Source: Thermophagus sp052400625 (GTDB lineage Bacteria > Bacteroidota > Bacteroidia > Bacteroidales > Marinilabiliaceae). Taken from it: a DNA stretch of 64,000 bases. The notes below the pieces were generated by a model that searched no databases, was not told where the DNA came from, and was given only the letters and a program-made list of their open reading frames with translations. The position numbers were made by a program, and so were the translations under genes. Location of the stretch: assembly GCA_052400625.1 (NCBI GenBank), contig JBQTGH010000003.1. One strand, 5' to 3'. Below are positions 44,053 to 53,630 of this stretch, piece after piece. Every line of letters starts with the position of its first letter. Position 1 is the first letter of the stretch.

Positions 44053-46443
44053 ATGGTAGCATTGTGGAAAAAAGAGTTATTAACCTTTTTCAGTTCGCTA
44101 ACGGGAGCATTGGTAATGGCCGTTTTTCTGGTTATTACCGGATTGTTCTTATGGATTGTTCCCGGCAATTTTAACATTCTCTATGGAGGATATGCCAATA
44201 TTGATGCTTTATTTTTTATGGCCCCCTGGTTGTATCTCTTTCTGGTGCCGGCCATCACCATGCGATTATTTGCCGATGAAAAAAAGTCGGGGACGCTGGA
44301 ATTATTATTGACTCGTCCGATAACCACAGAGCTGGTAATCCTCGGAAAATTCCTGGCCGGTTTTACCCTGGTTTTCCTTAGTTTGCTTCCCACCCTGGTA
44401 TACTTTTATTCCGTATCCCGGTTAGCACAGCCAACCGGGAATATTGATACAGGAGCAATATGGGGAAGTTACCTTGGTTTGCTCTTTTTAGCCGGCGCCT
44501 ATGTGGCCATTGGGGTGTTCACCTCGTCGCTGACCGAAAACCAAATTGTGGCGTTTGTACTCTCAGCCCTTTTTTCTTTTCTGTTTTACAGTGGTTTTGA
44601 AGCCTTATCCGCCGTTCCCGGACTAAACAGTTTCGATGCTTTTCTGGTGAACCTCGGTATGGATGCTCACTATCAATCCATCAGCCGCGGAGTTATCGAC
44701 CTGCGGGATATTATCTATTTTTTAAGTGTCATCATTGTTTTTCTTAGCCTGACGCGCCTCACCTTTCATAAAGGCATGAGCCGTTTTCTGATAATACTGG
44801 CCGCAGCCCTGGTCATCAACACTCTGCTTTCCGACACGATAGCCAGATGGGATCTGACACACGAAAAACGATATACGCTGGCCGAAATCACCAAAGAGTA
44901 TCTTTCTAATCTGGACGAACCGCTATTCGCCCACGTATATCTGGAAGGAGATTTAAACCCCGGTTTTGAACGATTAGCACGTTCGGTAAAAGAAAAGCTG
45001 GACGAGTTTCACGTCTATGCCAAGAAAAATATAGATTATCAGTTTGTAAACCCTGAAAAGAAAAGCCCGGAAGCCCAAATAGCGCTTGACCGACTAAAAA
45101 ACCATGACCTTAGTCCGGTGCCGGTTTACGAAGCCAAAGAAGACGGAACCCGGAAAAGAACGCTGGTTTATCCCTATCTGGTATGGCAAAAAGACAGCCT
45201 GGAAATAGCTGTCAACCTTCTGGAAAATATTCCCGGACAATCCGGCGCCGAAAATCTTAATGCCTCTGCCGAAGCACTGGAATATAAACTCACTGATGCC
45301 ATGCGGCGACTCACCACGAAAGAAAAGCGAAAGATTGCGTTCCTGGAAGGTCATGGCGAATTGGAGGAACTGGATGTGATCGATATCACCGATGAACTTT
45401 CCAAATATTATCAGGTAGACAGAGGCAACCCCGGGGGAAATCCCGAGATGCTTCAACCCTACGAAGCACTCATCATCGCACGACCAACTCAGCGCTTTTC
45501 CGAAACCGAAAAATTTGCCATCGATCAATATATCATGCAGGGAGGAAGAGTGTTATGGCTCATCGATCCCATTCATGCGAGTCTGGACAGCTTACGCCGC
45601 GCCTCACAAACCGTGGGGCTTCCCTTCGATCTCAATCTGGACGACCTACTGTTCCGATATGGTTTTCGGATCAATGCCAATTTGGTACAGGATGTTCAGT
45701 CGAGTCTGATACCGGTCAATGTGGCCCCTCCGGGAGAGACTTCACGTTTTGTTGCCATGCCATGGATTTTTAACCCTCTTCTCAACACCAATAGCCTGCA
45801 TCCGGTGACGCGAAACGTAGCACCAATAAAAACGGAGTTCATCAGTAGCATAGACACCGTTGGCGAAGACCTTCAAACCGAGACGGTATTGCTTTTACGG
45901 ACCGGAAGACACTCCCGATTAATGCCCAGCCCTGTCTATATCTCACTGGCTCAGGTGCAGGAACAACCCAGACGGGAAAGCTTTCCACAATCTTATATTC
46001 CGGTGGCCTATGCTGCCGAGGGGCGATTCCAGTCAGTATTTACCCATCGATCTATTCCTCCCGACTCTAATTTCCCGCCCGAAAAACGTCGCAACCTGAG
46101 TGAGCCCACAAAAATGATCGTGGTGGCCGACGGCGACATCATCAAAAATGAGGTACGTCGACGTGAAACCAATAACCCGCGAATTGTTCCACTGGGATTT
46201 GATGAAACCACCAATCAGACTTTTGGAAATAAACAATTTATTCTCAATGCCATCAATTATTTGACCGACAACCAAGGATGGATGATGCTGAGAGGTCGAA
46301 GCTTTCAGTTAAGACTCCTGGACCGCGACAAGGTGGCCAATGAATCGCTTTACTGGAAATGGCTCAATCTGGGGATCCCCCTGCTTTGGGTGCTAATTGT
46401 AGGAATTTTGATTCCTTTGATTCGAAAATGGCGGTTTGGATGA
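44053..46443 (+). CDS. GldF-GldG fusion: gliding/ABC-2 permease joined to its auxiliary subunit
   Basis: 796 residues. Residues 1-240 are an ABC-2 type permease like GldF: six membrane segments, MRLFADEKKSGTLELLLTRP near 75-94 (the permease signature) and VAIGVFTSSLTENQIVAFVLS. Residues about 240-780 match GldG: one membrane helix (FLIILAAALVINTLLSDTIA), RWDLTHEKRYTLAEITKEYL, IAFLEGHGELEELDVIDI, GGRVLWLIDPIHASLDSL, and a C-terminal membrane anchor ending LIPLIRKWRFG. In Flavobacterium gldF and gldG are separate; here one gene. The ATPase GldA is not next to it. Needed for gliding in flavobacteria; the function here is inferred. Confidence 0.88.
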   Translation: MVALWKKELLTFFSSLTGALVMAVFLVITGLFLWIVPGNFNILYGGYANIDALFFMAPWLYLFLVPAITMRLFADEKKSGTLELLLTRPITTELVILGKFLAGFTLVFLSLLPTLVYFYSVSRLAQPTGNIDTGAIWGSYLGLLFLAGAYVAIGVFTSSLTENQIVAFVLSALFSFLFYSGFEALSAVPGLNSFDAFLVNLGMDAHYQSISRGVIDLRDIIYFLSVIIVFLSLTRLTFHKGMSRFLIILAAALVINTLLSDTIARWDLTHEKRYTLAEITKEYLSNLDEPLFAHVYLEGDLNPGFERLARSVKEKLDEFHVYAKKNIDYQFVNPEKKSPEAQIALDRLKNHDLSPVPVYEAKEDGTRKRTLVYPYLVWQKDSLEIAVNLLENIPGQSGAENLNASAEALEYKLTDAMRRLTTKEKRKIAFLEGHGELEELDVIDITDELSKYYQVDRGNPGGNPEMLQPYEALIIARPTQRFSETEKFAIDQYIMQGGRVLWLIDPIHASLDSLRRASQTVGLPFDLNLDDLLFRYGFRINANLVQDVQSSLIPVNVAPPGETSRFVAMPWIFNPLLNTNSLHPVTRNVAPIKTEFISSIDTVGEDLQTETVLLLRTGRHSRLMPSPVYISLAQVQEQPRRESFPQSYIPVAYAAEGRFQSVFTHRSIPPDSNFPPEKRRNLSEPTKMIVVADGDIIKNEVRRRETNNPRIVPLGFDETTNQTFGNKQFILNAINYLTDNQGWMMLRGRSFQLRLLDRDKVANESLYWKWLNLGIPLLWVLIVGILIPLIRKWRFG

Positions 46444-46576
46444 AGAAAAAATCAAATTATCAATAGATTTTTCAACCGGTAGCCTTTTATAATGGTATCA
46501 TTTTTTCGTATATTCGGCTTTTATTTCGACTTATTATTGTATTAAATTTTGATTAACACTAAAAAAGATAGAAACA

Positions 46577-47704
46577 ATGAAATTTGTCGTCTCCAGTTCT
46601 AGACTTCTATCACACTTACAGGCTATTAGCAGGGCTATTGCCTCAAAAAGTCCAATGCCGATCCTGGATAACTTTTTGTTCAATCTTGAAGGACAAAAGC
46701 TAACCATTACGGCTTCCGACACAGAAGTGACCATGATCACCTCTATGGATCTTGAAAGCACGGAAGGTGAAGGAGCCATCGCTCTGCCCTCCAAAATCTT
46801 ATTGGAAACATTAAAAAAATTTCCCGAACAACCCCTCAACTTTGAAATCGATCTGGAAACGCTGGCCGTTAACATTGTTACTGAAAAAGGGAAATTTAGT
46901 GTGGTTGGACAAAACGGAGAAGATTTCCCCACCCTGCCCGAATTGAACGAAGAAAAGGCCAGTAAATTGCAATTACCGGCAGATACCTTGATGACTGGCA
47001 TTTTAAAAACCCTCTTTGCCACGGCAGACGATGAGTTAAGACCGGTCATGAATGGCATCTTGTTTGAATTCACGCCCGACCACATGACGTTTGTGGCATC
47101 CGATTCTCATAAATTGGTGAGATATCAACGACTGGATGTAAAAACCGACAACGAGGCGTCTTTCATTTTGCCCAAAAAACCGGCAGGCTTATTAAAAAAT
47201 GTTCTTCCTAAAGAAGAAGGAGATGTCGCCATTTCCTTTGACGACCAAAATGCGTTCTTCGAAATGGAAAATTATCGACTGGTCTGTCGACTGGTGGAAG
47301 GCAATTATCCCAGCTACAGTGCAGTCATCCCGCAAAATAATCCCAACAAAGTGGTGATTGATCGGGTTGATCTCTTTAACACACTGGGACGGGTTTCTCT
47401 CTTTGCAAGCCAGGCCAGTAACTTGGTAAAACTGCACCTCGCTTCCAACGAAATAATCGTTTCGGCTCAGGATATCGACTTTTCAATCTCGGCATTTGAG
47501 AAATTATCTTGTCAATATGAAGGTGAGGAAATGGAGATCGGTTTCAAAAGCTCTTTCCTTGTTGACATTCTTGAGAACCTCTCTTCGTCCGACATTGTCG
47601 TAGAACTTTCTGATCCGGCAAGAGCGGCCATTTTCGTACCGTTCGACAAAAACGATAATGAAGATGAGCTGATGCTCCTCATGCCCATGATGATCAATGC
47701 ATAA
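46577..47704 (+). CDS. dnaN: DNA polymerase III beta subunit (sliding clamp)
   Basis: 375 residues, three clamp domains. Domain 1 begins MKFVVSSSRLLSHLQAISRA, domain 2 near 130 (LQLPADTLMTGILKTLFATA) and domain 3 near 250 (VVIDRVDLFNTLGRVSLFAS). The end LLMPMMIN closes the hydrophobic cleft that binds polymerase. Here dnaN is not next to dnaA; it stands after the gldFG fusion by 133 bases. A weak TAnnTTTG-type box (TTAAATTTTG, 46541-46551) lies upstream. Confidence 0.97.
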   Translation: MKFVVSSSRLLSHLQAISRAIASKSPMPILDNFLFNLEGQKLTITASDTEVTMITSMDLESTEGEGAIALPSKILLETLKKFPEQPLNFEIDLETLAVNIVTEKGKFSVVGQNGEDFPTLPELNEEKASKLQLPADTLMTGILKTLFATADDELRPVMNGILFEFTPDHMTFVASDSHKLVRYQRLDVKTDNEASFILPKKPAGLLKNVLPKEEGDVAISFDDQNAFFEMENYRLVCRLVEGNYPSYSAVIPQNNPNKVVIDRVDLFNTLGRVSLFASQASNLVKLHLASNEIIVSAQDIDFSISAFEKLSCQYEGEEMEIGFKSSFLVDILENLSSSDIVVELSDPARAAIFVPFDKNDNEDELMLLMPMMINA

Positions 47705-47837
47705 TCTATTTTTTCAATGTTTCCTGAAGCACCATTACCGGATGAATCTAGGACTTAATACCGTTGTCAAGAAAAACCGCTTCCGGTAAAACGACATGGA
47801 AATTAATAGTTATAAAAAGAAATCGTACCTATTTGAA

Positions 47838-47887
47838 AAGCCCGGATTGTTTCCCATAATAAAGGAATAACAATCGGGCTTTTTTAT
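47838..47887 (+). terminator. Terminator after dnaN
   Basis: AAGCCCGGATTGTT pairs with AACAATCGGGCTT with one bulged G, followed by TTTTTATATT. Confidence 0.85.
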
Positions 47888-48081
47888 ATTGACCATAAAA
47901 GGACTGCGGGATAATAATTAAAACGATAAATCCAGGTAAGCATTCAGTCCGCACCACTAGTAAACCCCTCTTATCCTCCACCCAATTTATTGATTAAAGG
48001 CATGAATGGACTGAAAGCAGTGCCAATTTAATCAGGAGAAGTGTACGATTCAATGGAAGCTTTCACGACCTAAACTTTTTC

Positions 48082-48417
48082 ACTCAACAGCGGCATTTTT
48101 TAATCTGCCAAAACCATTTTCTTAGTCGCAAAATGTTAATTGAATCGCGCAAAGGCAACTTTTTAACGCCACAACTGACAAGATTTCAGTTGAGAAGCGT
48201 CTTTTTCACTCAACAACCGACAGGATTTCAGTTGCAACTTATCTTCTTTACTCGCCAACTGACACATTTTCAGTTTCAATTCAACTATTTCACTCCGCAA
48301 CTGACAGGATTTCAGTTACCACCCATTTTCTTTACTCGCCGACTGACACATTTTCAGTTTCGATTCAACATTTTTACTCCGCAACTGACAGGATTTCAGT
48401 CGAACGTCTACTTTTTC
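48082..48417. repeat. 42-bp tandem hairpin array
   Basis: Eight units of exactly 42 bp, starting at 48082, 48124, 48166, 48208, 48250, 48292, 48334 and 48376. The first two are worn; the last six are clear. Each clear unit holds a hairpin AACTGACAGGATTTCAGTT or ACTGACACATTTTCAGT. Units at 48250 and 48334 resemble each other (ACTCGCC...CATTTTCAGTTTC), and those at 48292 and 48376 (ACTCCGC...AGGATTTCAG), so an 84-bp pair was copied as a block. 42 is a multiple of three, so frames stay open, giving a misleading ORF. Confidence 0.92.
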
Positions 48418-48672
48418 ACTCGTCAAGCTCCTTGTTCCACTTTTCTGCTCCCTTTTTAAATTGGCCTCCCTCTTTTTCTCAGTTTTAGAACGTCGACGCC
48501 AACAACAACAATACATTTTTTTGATTCAGAGATTTTATTTTCCTGCAGACCAATGCATTTTTCTATTCACCCGACTCTTGATCCACCCCACCGTTACCCA
48601 TCCTCTATATCCAAAAGGATCGCTTTCAATTAAAAATGGATTTTAAGGAATTGCAAGAAAGGCAACGGCATT

Positions 48673-49491
48673 CTACTCTAACACTTTAATTCTAATATTC
48701 CTAAACCACACATCATCCCCGTGATCCTGAAGGCCAATGTAACCCATTTGTTCCTCTCCACCGGCATGAATGATTTCACGCCAACCTTTAAATTTACTAT
48801 TCTCAATCATCTCGTTCCACTCGGGAGTCCATAAATGATAGGCCAACACCACTTTGCCGTTTTGTTGATGCACAACAGAGCCATTATTTACGATAATAGC
48901 CCCCGTATTCCATTGGCCCCACTCTTTACTATTCTGAGGCTTCGCAGGTATTAAATCGTAGAGAGAAGCCGATTGTCTGTTTCCATCCTTCCCCAATTGC
49001 GCGTCCAAGTGGTTTAAATTATCCAATATCTGATACTCCGGAGCGGTTCGCCAGATGGGGGTATTCGCCAATTCACGAGCCAGATAAAACACACCGCTGT
49101 TGGCGCCCTTCGACACTTTCCACTCGAATCTTAATTCGAAGTTCTTGAACGGCTCATCAAAAATTAGATCCCCTCTGGTTTTGTATTCCCGACCATTGTG
49201 ATTCTTCCCATTGATTTTTATGGCATGGTTTTCAATCGTCCACGCATCCGGAACGGATTCCGAATTATACCCCCGCCAGCCCTCAAAATTCTCTCCGTTA
49301 AAGAGCCATCTCCAACCATTCGCCTTTTCGGTTTCCGACAAGACGTTTATCGATAAACCAGCCTCTTCCACCATCCCGTTGGATTTGGCTTCAGTTGATT
49401 TACCCGACTTTTCTATTCCTCTGGTACCACAGGACCCCAAAAGAGATAAAAGACCTACAACCAGAATGTAAGCGGTTCCGTTTCTTTTCAT
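48673..49491 (-). CDS. DUF1080 (3-keto-disaccharide hydrolase-like) lipoprotein
   Basis: 272 residues. Lipoprotein signal ending LLGSC (Cys21). The DUF1080 domain spans about 60-270: GWRWLFNGENFEGWRGY, FELRFEWKVSKGANSGVFYL, EYQILDN, WGQWNTGAIIVNNGSVVHQQ, and the end GYIGLQDHGDDVWFRNIRIK. This concanavalin-like fold is common in Bacteroidota sugar loci, and some members hydrolyse 3-keto-glucosides. It is the last gene of the PUL on the minus strand, 810 bases beyond the GH43 gene, so it may have its own promoter. Confidence 0.88.
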   Translation of the reverse strand: MKRNGTAYILVVGLLSLLGSCGTRGIEKSGKSTEAKSNGMVEEAGLSINVLSETEKANGWRWLFNGENFEGWRGYNSESVPDAWTIENHAIKINGKNHNGREYKTRGDLIFDEPFKNFELRFEWKVSKGANSGVFYLARELANTPIWRTAPEYQILDNLNHLDAQLGKDGNRQSASLYDLIPAKPQNSKEWGQWNTGAIIVNNGSVVHQQNGKVVLAYHLWTPEWNEMIENSKFKGWREIIHAGGEEQMGYIGLQDHGDDVWFRNIRIKVLE

Positions 49492-50300
49492 ATTTATATT
49501 TGCCTCCTATTTTAATGAATCTAAAATAATAAACTTTTGGCCGATCCCTCCAAATTCACGAAACTATTCAACCTTATTTCTACAAACCGCGGTCTCATTG
49601 CACAACTACCCCTGATTGTATTTTTTTAATCAACGAAAACTAGAATTGTTAGGCTTCCATCACAAAAAAACAATAAAAACCGATAAATTTTCAGGCCAAC
49701 CCAAAACACCAACCTGAACAGTCATTCCACCATTCTTGGTTAAGTTTCTGAAAGCATACTCACAAAACACAATTGGGAAAGGAAAAAAGAAAAAGTTTAA
49801 AAAATGAAAGACGGCACAACCCCCGACCACCAGATCGGTCCATGTTTCCCCGGTTTAAAGCCGGAACGGATGAAACCAACATAACCAGCAAAGTTTTTCA
49901 CAACAAGAATATGGATAAACGAATGTCATGCAAGTTCTATCCGGCCAATGGATGAACCAATTTTTATACTGCTGAAAGGAATGAGGCACATGGTATTTGC
50001 CGGGGAATTGAACCAGGCTATCGGAGATAGCCCATATCATCGAAAACAAATTCCATCATCACCAAGGACAAGAGCGGTTTGCTTTCTTTAAGGAGATAAA
50101 GAATTGGGAAGTTGCCGGAAATTTAGATTTCGCATTAAGGTTGAAACGAATTATTGATCTAACCATCTCTGTTCAAATAGAAAATACAATATCACTTTCA
50201 CCCTACATTCTTTCTCAAAAGAAGTCATTGTCCATCTACCACCCTACTTAACTGATTCAGACCCTATTTCAAAGAATTGGAGGATGAAAGTGATTATTTT
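49492..50300. other. Long gap inside the PUL
   Basis: 809 bases. It holds locus F of the 101-bp repeat (49866-49980) and otherwise no gene; frames here are short and biased. It separates the DUF1080 gene from the rest of the PUL. Confidence 0.5.
49866..49980 (+). repeat. Dispersed 101-bp repeat, locus F
   Basis: GGATGAAACCAACATAACC, TTTTTCACAACAAGAATATG, GTCATGCAAGTTCTATCCGG, CCAATGGATGAACCAATTTT and TATACTGCTGAAAGG; GAAA words are 102 bases apart (49872 and 49974). The antisense frame reads YKNWFIHWPDRTCM, almost the same as the antisense frame of locus A (YKNWLIHWSDGTRM), which confirms common origin. No gene starts at its downstream edge. Confidence 0.85.
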
Positions 50301-51470
50301 TTAGAATTCAGACAAATCCCATTCATTTTGCCATCTGATAATCGGCTTATCTCCTTCGAATCTTATCGGAAGCCAGACATAACGACCATCAATAGGATTC
50401 TCCGGGACCCACCTGTCTCCCATAAAAATGTAGGCATCTTTACGATCCTTCAGGGGAAGCACAAAAGTACTTTGAGCATGAAAAGTCAGTTCTGCATCAT
50501 TCCCCACACAAGGATTTCCCAGTGGTTGCCATGGGCCCCATATCGATTCCGCAACGAATAAACGTGCTGCATTGGGTTTCCACCCGGTACAGCCTGACGC
50601 CAGCAAATAATATTTGTTATGGCGTTTAAACATTGCCGGTGCTTCATTGTGTCCCCCGGGAAGAATTCTCGTCCATTTTTCGGTAAAGCTGGTATAGTCA
50701 TCGGAAAGTTCAGAGATATGCAATGTCAGATTTTCTTCAGATGCATGAATGTGATAGGCAGTACCATCATCATCTACAAAAACGGTCATATCTCTTGACA
50801 TTTGTCCCTTTTCAAAGTCTCGTTTGACAAAGAGCCCCAACTTCACAGCCTCCATCCACTCAGGGGTCCACCATTTTAAATCCTGCCGAAAGCGCATATT
50901 AGAAAGATCTTCATGACCATTCATTGGCCAAACTCCAGCATTGGGACGATAGGATCGCAGATACTGATAAGGGCCCGTAACACGATCACTAACAGCTACT
51001 GCCGTTCGGGCAGCACGGTAGCCTTGTCCTTTCAATTCTAGATGAAACCACATTACAAATTTTCCTGATTTCTCATTATAAATAACCTTTGGACGTTCCA
51101 TCACAGATCCTTTTACGATTTCCGAGTTCGTATCGTCTTCCACCGCCAAAGCAACTCCTTCGTTTTTCCAATTATACAGATCTTTGGAAGAATAACATCT
51201 GATCCCCACAAGGGCAGTATTGCCACCTCTCCCGGCTGTTTTGTGCTCTCCAAACCAATAGTAAACACCCTCATGCAACAAGATTCCTCCCCCATGCGCA
51301 TTAATGTGGACGCTATCCGTATCGAACCATCTCTGGCCGGGAAGAAAGGAGCGGTTGATTGTAGACACCTCTTTTTCCTTTATCCATCCACATCCTGCAA
51401 AACCGAAAACAGCCATCCACCAAGGAAGAAAAATCAGAGCCGCTATAGTAATCGTTTTTATCATTTTCAT
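50301..51470 (-). CDS. Glycoside hydrolase family 43 lipoprotein
   Basis: 389 residues from the ATG at 51470, chosen because it opens a lipoprotein signal ending FGFAGC (Cys27); the frame extends 17 codons above it. GH43-type five-bladed propeller text: FDTDSVHINAHGGGILLHEG near 50, VYYWFGEHKTAG, YSSKDLYNWKNEGVAL, ERPKVIYNEKSGKFVMWFHL, and RDMTVFVDDDGTAYHIHASE near 230. The NAHGGG...YYWFGE form is the one seen in exo-galactanase-like GH43 members, so a galactan or arabinogalactan linkage is likely; this is an inference. It follows SusD with a hairpin between them. Confidence 0.88.
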   Translation of the reverse strand: MKMIKTITIAALIFLPWWMAVFGFAGCGWIKEKEVSTINRSFLPGQRWFDTDSVHINAHGGGILLHEGVYYWFGEHKTAGRGGNTALVGIRCYSSKDLYNWKNEGVALAVEDDTNSEIVKGSVMERPKVIYNEKSGKFVMWFHLELKGQGYRAARTAVAVSDRVTGPYQYLRSYRPNAGVWPMNGHEDLSNMRFRQDLKWWTPEWMEAVKLGLFVKRDFEKGQMSRDMTVFVDDDGTAYHIHASEENLTLHISELSDDYTSFTEKWTRILPGGHNEAPAMFKRHNKYYLLASGCTGWKPNAARLFVAESIWGPWQPLGNPCVGNDAELTFHAQSTFVLPLKDRKDAYIFMGDRWVPENPIDGRYVWLPIRFEGDKPIIRWQNEWDLSEF

Positions 51471-51514
51471 TTTCGGATACAAAATAAATTGGGCAAATGT
51501 ATTTATAATAAAAG

Positions 51515-51565
51515 AAGGCATCCAAAAAATAGATATAGCCTAACCTTTTGGATACCTTCAACATT
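51515..51565 (-). terminator. Hairpin between susD and the GH43 gene
   Basis: On the minus strand AAGGTATCCAAAA pairs with TTTTGGATGCCTT (12 of 13), followed by CTTTTATTATAAA. It could end most transcripts after SusD and reduce GH43 expression, as seen in other sus-type operons. Confidence 0.6.
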
Positions 51566-51581
51566 ATTTAAAAAAAACTAC

Positions 51582-53618
51582 CTAATTACCGGCTCCCTGA
51601 CCAGCAACTGTTGACCACCCAGGATTCTGATAAATGGGTGAAGTTGAAATGGTCTGGCCATCCTCTGCCGTAATCAGGAAATGCTGTACGGCAATAGGTT
51701 CCAGATAATGAGCCTCAGTAAAATTAAGTCCATCATAATAATTGTTGTTGGACTGCACAATCTGATAGGGTCTCAAATATTCACTTAATGAAGGAGAAGA
51801 AACGGTATTATCTTTCTCATCAGCTTGATCTGCCAATAAAATGCCAGCCGCATAATCATTCTGCATTGGTCCCCAAATTTTGCAACCTTCAATCTGAAAA
51901 CCGTTAAGTTGATCCATGGCTCTCCAACGTAACAAATCATAATAACGTTGTCCTTCACCAATTAATTCATTCCGTCGTTCACGCCTGATATTGTAAAGGG
52001 TCTCATCCACAAGTTGACCATGAGAATAGGCTCCCCAGTCATTTTTAGCTTCTTCTGTCATAACGGTATGACTGATCGTTGTGGTATAATCCTCATTAAT
52101 TCCTGCACGGACCCGAATCGCTCTCCAATATTGATCCGCTTTTGCATCCACAAAACCATTTTTCTCATAACTGGCTTCCATGTAAATCAAATAAGCCTCT
52201 GCAGCTCTGAAAATTACGGGTGCCGTAATATCTTGTCCCAGAATTTGCATATTATAATCCAAGGCATATCCTTTTCCAAGAATATATCCGGTAGAGGTTG
52301 AATACTTCCCATCAGAACTGTAAACCATCGGAGCTGTTTCAAATGTTTCGGGGGCTTCAATGTTCTCAAAGGCTTTTACTTCACCCGGTGCTTTCATAAA
52401 CAGTCGCCATCTGCTATCTCTGCCTATTTTGGTATCCTGAATATAATCATCACCGGCATATCCGCTTGCAGAGTCGTAAATCGGTAAACCGTTGGCCATA
52501 AGAAAAGATTGTTCCATTTGATGCGTATAACCTTTCTGAGCACCGTAGTAAATATAGTGATTGAAACTGTGTGCTCTTCCCAGACTAACATTATACTCCC
52601 TATACATCAGAACTTCAGGATAGGCAGAAGGATCTGGTGTTGCAAACATATTGTAGTAATGGTTAACCGGCTGTGCCGCATTCTCTCTAACAACCTGATT
52701 GTTATCAACCAATGGAATTGCATCAGCAATTTCGGAAGAGGCCTCCATCGCTTCATCAAGAAAAAAATCGATCTCACCTTGCAAACTTCCAGAGGGGAAA
52801 GTATATCCACTATTATAATCCTTTTCGGCTCCAGGCCATCCCGGTCCGTTTGGAACCAAGGGAGTACCGGCATGATATTTTAGCCAGGTGGCTTCAAAAA
52901 GTGCCACGCGAGCTTTTAATAGGATGGCAGCATTACGCGTGATACGGGTTTTTCCACCATTGGGATTATTGGAAAGCAAATCAATAGCTTTGTCCAGATC
53001 TTCCAAAATGAAACGAGCCACCTCATTTCTGGGACGACGCTTCGAAGCTTCTGTGAGCACTTCCTGATCGTCCGGCAAAGTTTCAGTGACAATCGGAAAA
53101 TCACCCAATTTTCTTAATCGATAGAAGTATTCATGAGCCCTCAAGAAGTACCCTTCTCCAACATAATGTTTGATATTTTCCTTATTACCACTAAGTTCTC
53201 CATTTTCATATCGAGGAACTACCGTTTCAAGATAATAATTCAAAGCATAGATATTGGAAAAATTCCATTTTCCTCCTGATGCAGGAACAGTCCACAACCC
53301 CGGAACATATCTACTGCTTGAACTTCTGGTGGTGGCATTATCCGTTGCGAGATCATTAAAATAAAACGATTCTCCGCCACTCCCAAAATGGCTGGGGAGC
53401 ATCCCTCCTTTATCGTCACTTCCTTCACTGTAATTGGAATAATCTGCATAATATTTGATGGTGTAGGCTGCCAGTTGAGCTTCTTCCCACAGATACTTCT
53501 CAGGAGTAACATTGGATGGAGGTGTCACATCCAATTGATCATCACAACTTGTCAATAAAAGAGCAGACGTTCCTATTGCAAGCGTAATTTTTGCAAAATT
53601 ATATTTAATTCTCATCAT
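51582..53618 (-). CDS. SusD/RagB-family nutrient-binding lipoprotein
   Basis: 678 residues. Lipoprotein signal ending LLTSC (Cys25), then DDQLDVTPPSNVTPEKYL, the typical SusD opening. The SusD-like helical core includes AHEYFYRLRKLGDFPIVTE near 160 and RNEVARFILEDLDKAIDLL near 200; the C-terminal RagB/SusD domain has RRERRNELIGEGQRYYDLLR near 560 and ends AVQHFLITAEDG. It is the lid that binds a glycan over the SusC barrel. It follows SusC by 12 bases. The ligand is not readable from sequence. Confidence 0.96.
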   Translation of the reverse strand: MMRIKYNFAKITLAIGTSALLLTSCDDQLDVTPPSNVTPEKYLWEEAQLAAYTIKYYADYSNYSEGSDDKGGMLPSHFGSGGESFYFNDLATDNATTRSSSSRYVPGLWTVPASGGKWNFSNIYALNYYLETVVPRYENGELSGNKENIKHYVGEGYFLRAHEYFYRLRKLGDFPIVTETLPDDQEVLTEASKRRPRNEVARFILEDLDKAIDLLSNNPNGGKTRITRNAAILLKARVALFEATWLKYHAGTPLVPNGPGWPGAEKDYNSGYTFPSGSLQGEIDFFLDEAMEASSEIADAIPLVDNNQVVRENAAQPVNHYYNMFATPDPSAYPEVLMYREYNVSLGRAHSFNHYIYYGAQKGYTHQMEQSFLMANGLPIYDSASGYAGDDYIQDTKIGRDSRWRLFMKAPGEVKAFENIEAPETFETAPMVYSSDGKYSTSTGYILGKGYALDYNMQILGQDITAPVIFRAAEAYLIYMEASYEKNGFVDAKADQYWRAIRVRAGINEDYTTTISHTVMTEEAKNDWGAYSHGQLVDETLYNIRRERRNELIGEGQRYYDLLRWRAMDQLNGFQIEGCKIWGPMQNDYAAGILLADQADEKDNTVSSPSLSEYLRPYQIVQSNNNYYDGLNFTEAHYLEPIAVQHFLITAEDGQTISTSPIYQNPGWSTVAGQGAGN

Positions 53619-53630
53619 AATAATTGCGTT

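Larger units (their letters stand above)
47705..48672. other. Long gap with the 42-bp tandem hairpin array
   Basis: 968 bases between dnaN and the convergent DUF1080 gene. It holds the dnaN terminator (47838), the array at 48082-48417, and about 250 bases after the array with no signal. Frames crossing the array in both directions are products of the repeats, not genes. Confidence 0.6.

Noticed and set aside
48133..48459. Plus-strand ORF of 108 codons with 14-residue repeats
   Set aside because: The frame is open only because the unit is 42 bp. It has no signal peptide or start context, and the first two units have drifted. Not called as a gene.
49855..50049. Minus-strand ORF of 64 codons (YKNWFIHWPDRTCM)
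   Set aside because: Same reason: it is read from repeat locus F, has no start context and no family.
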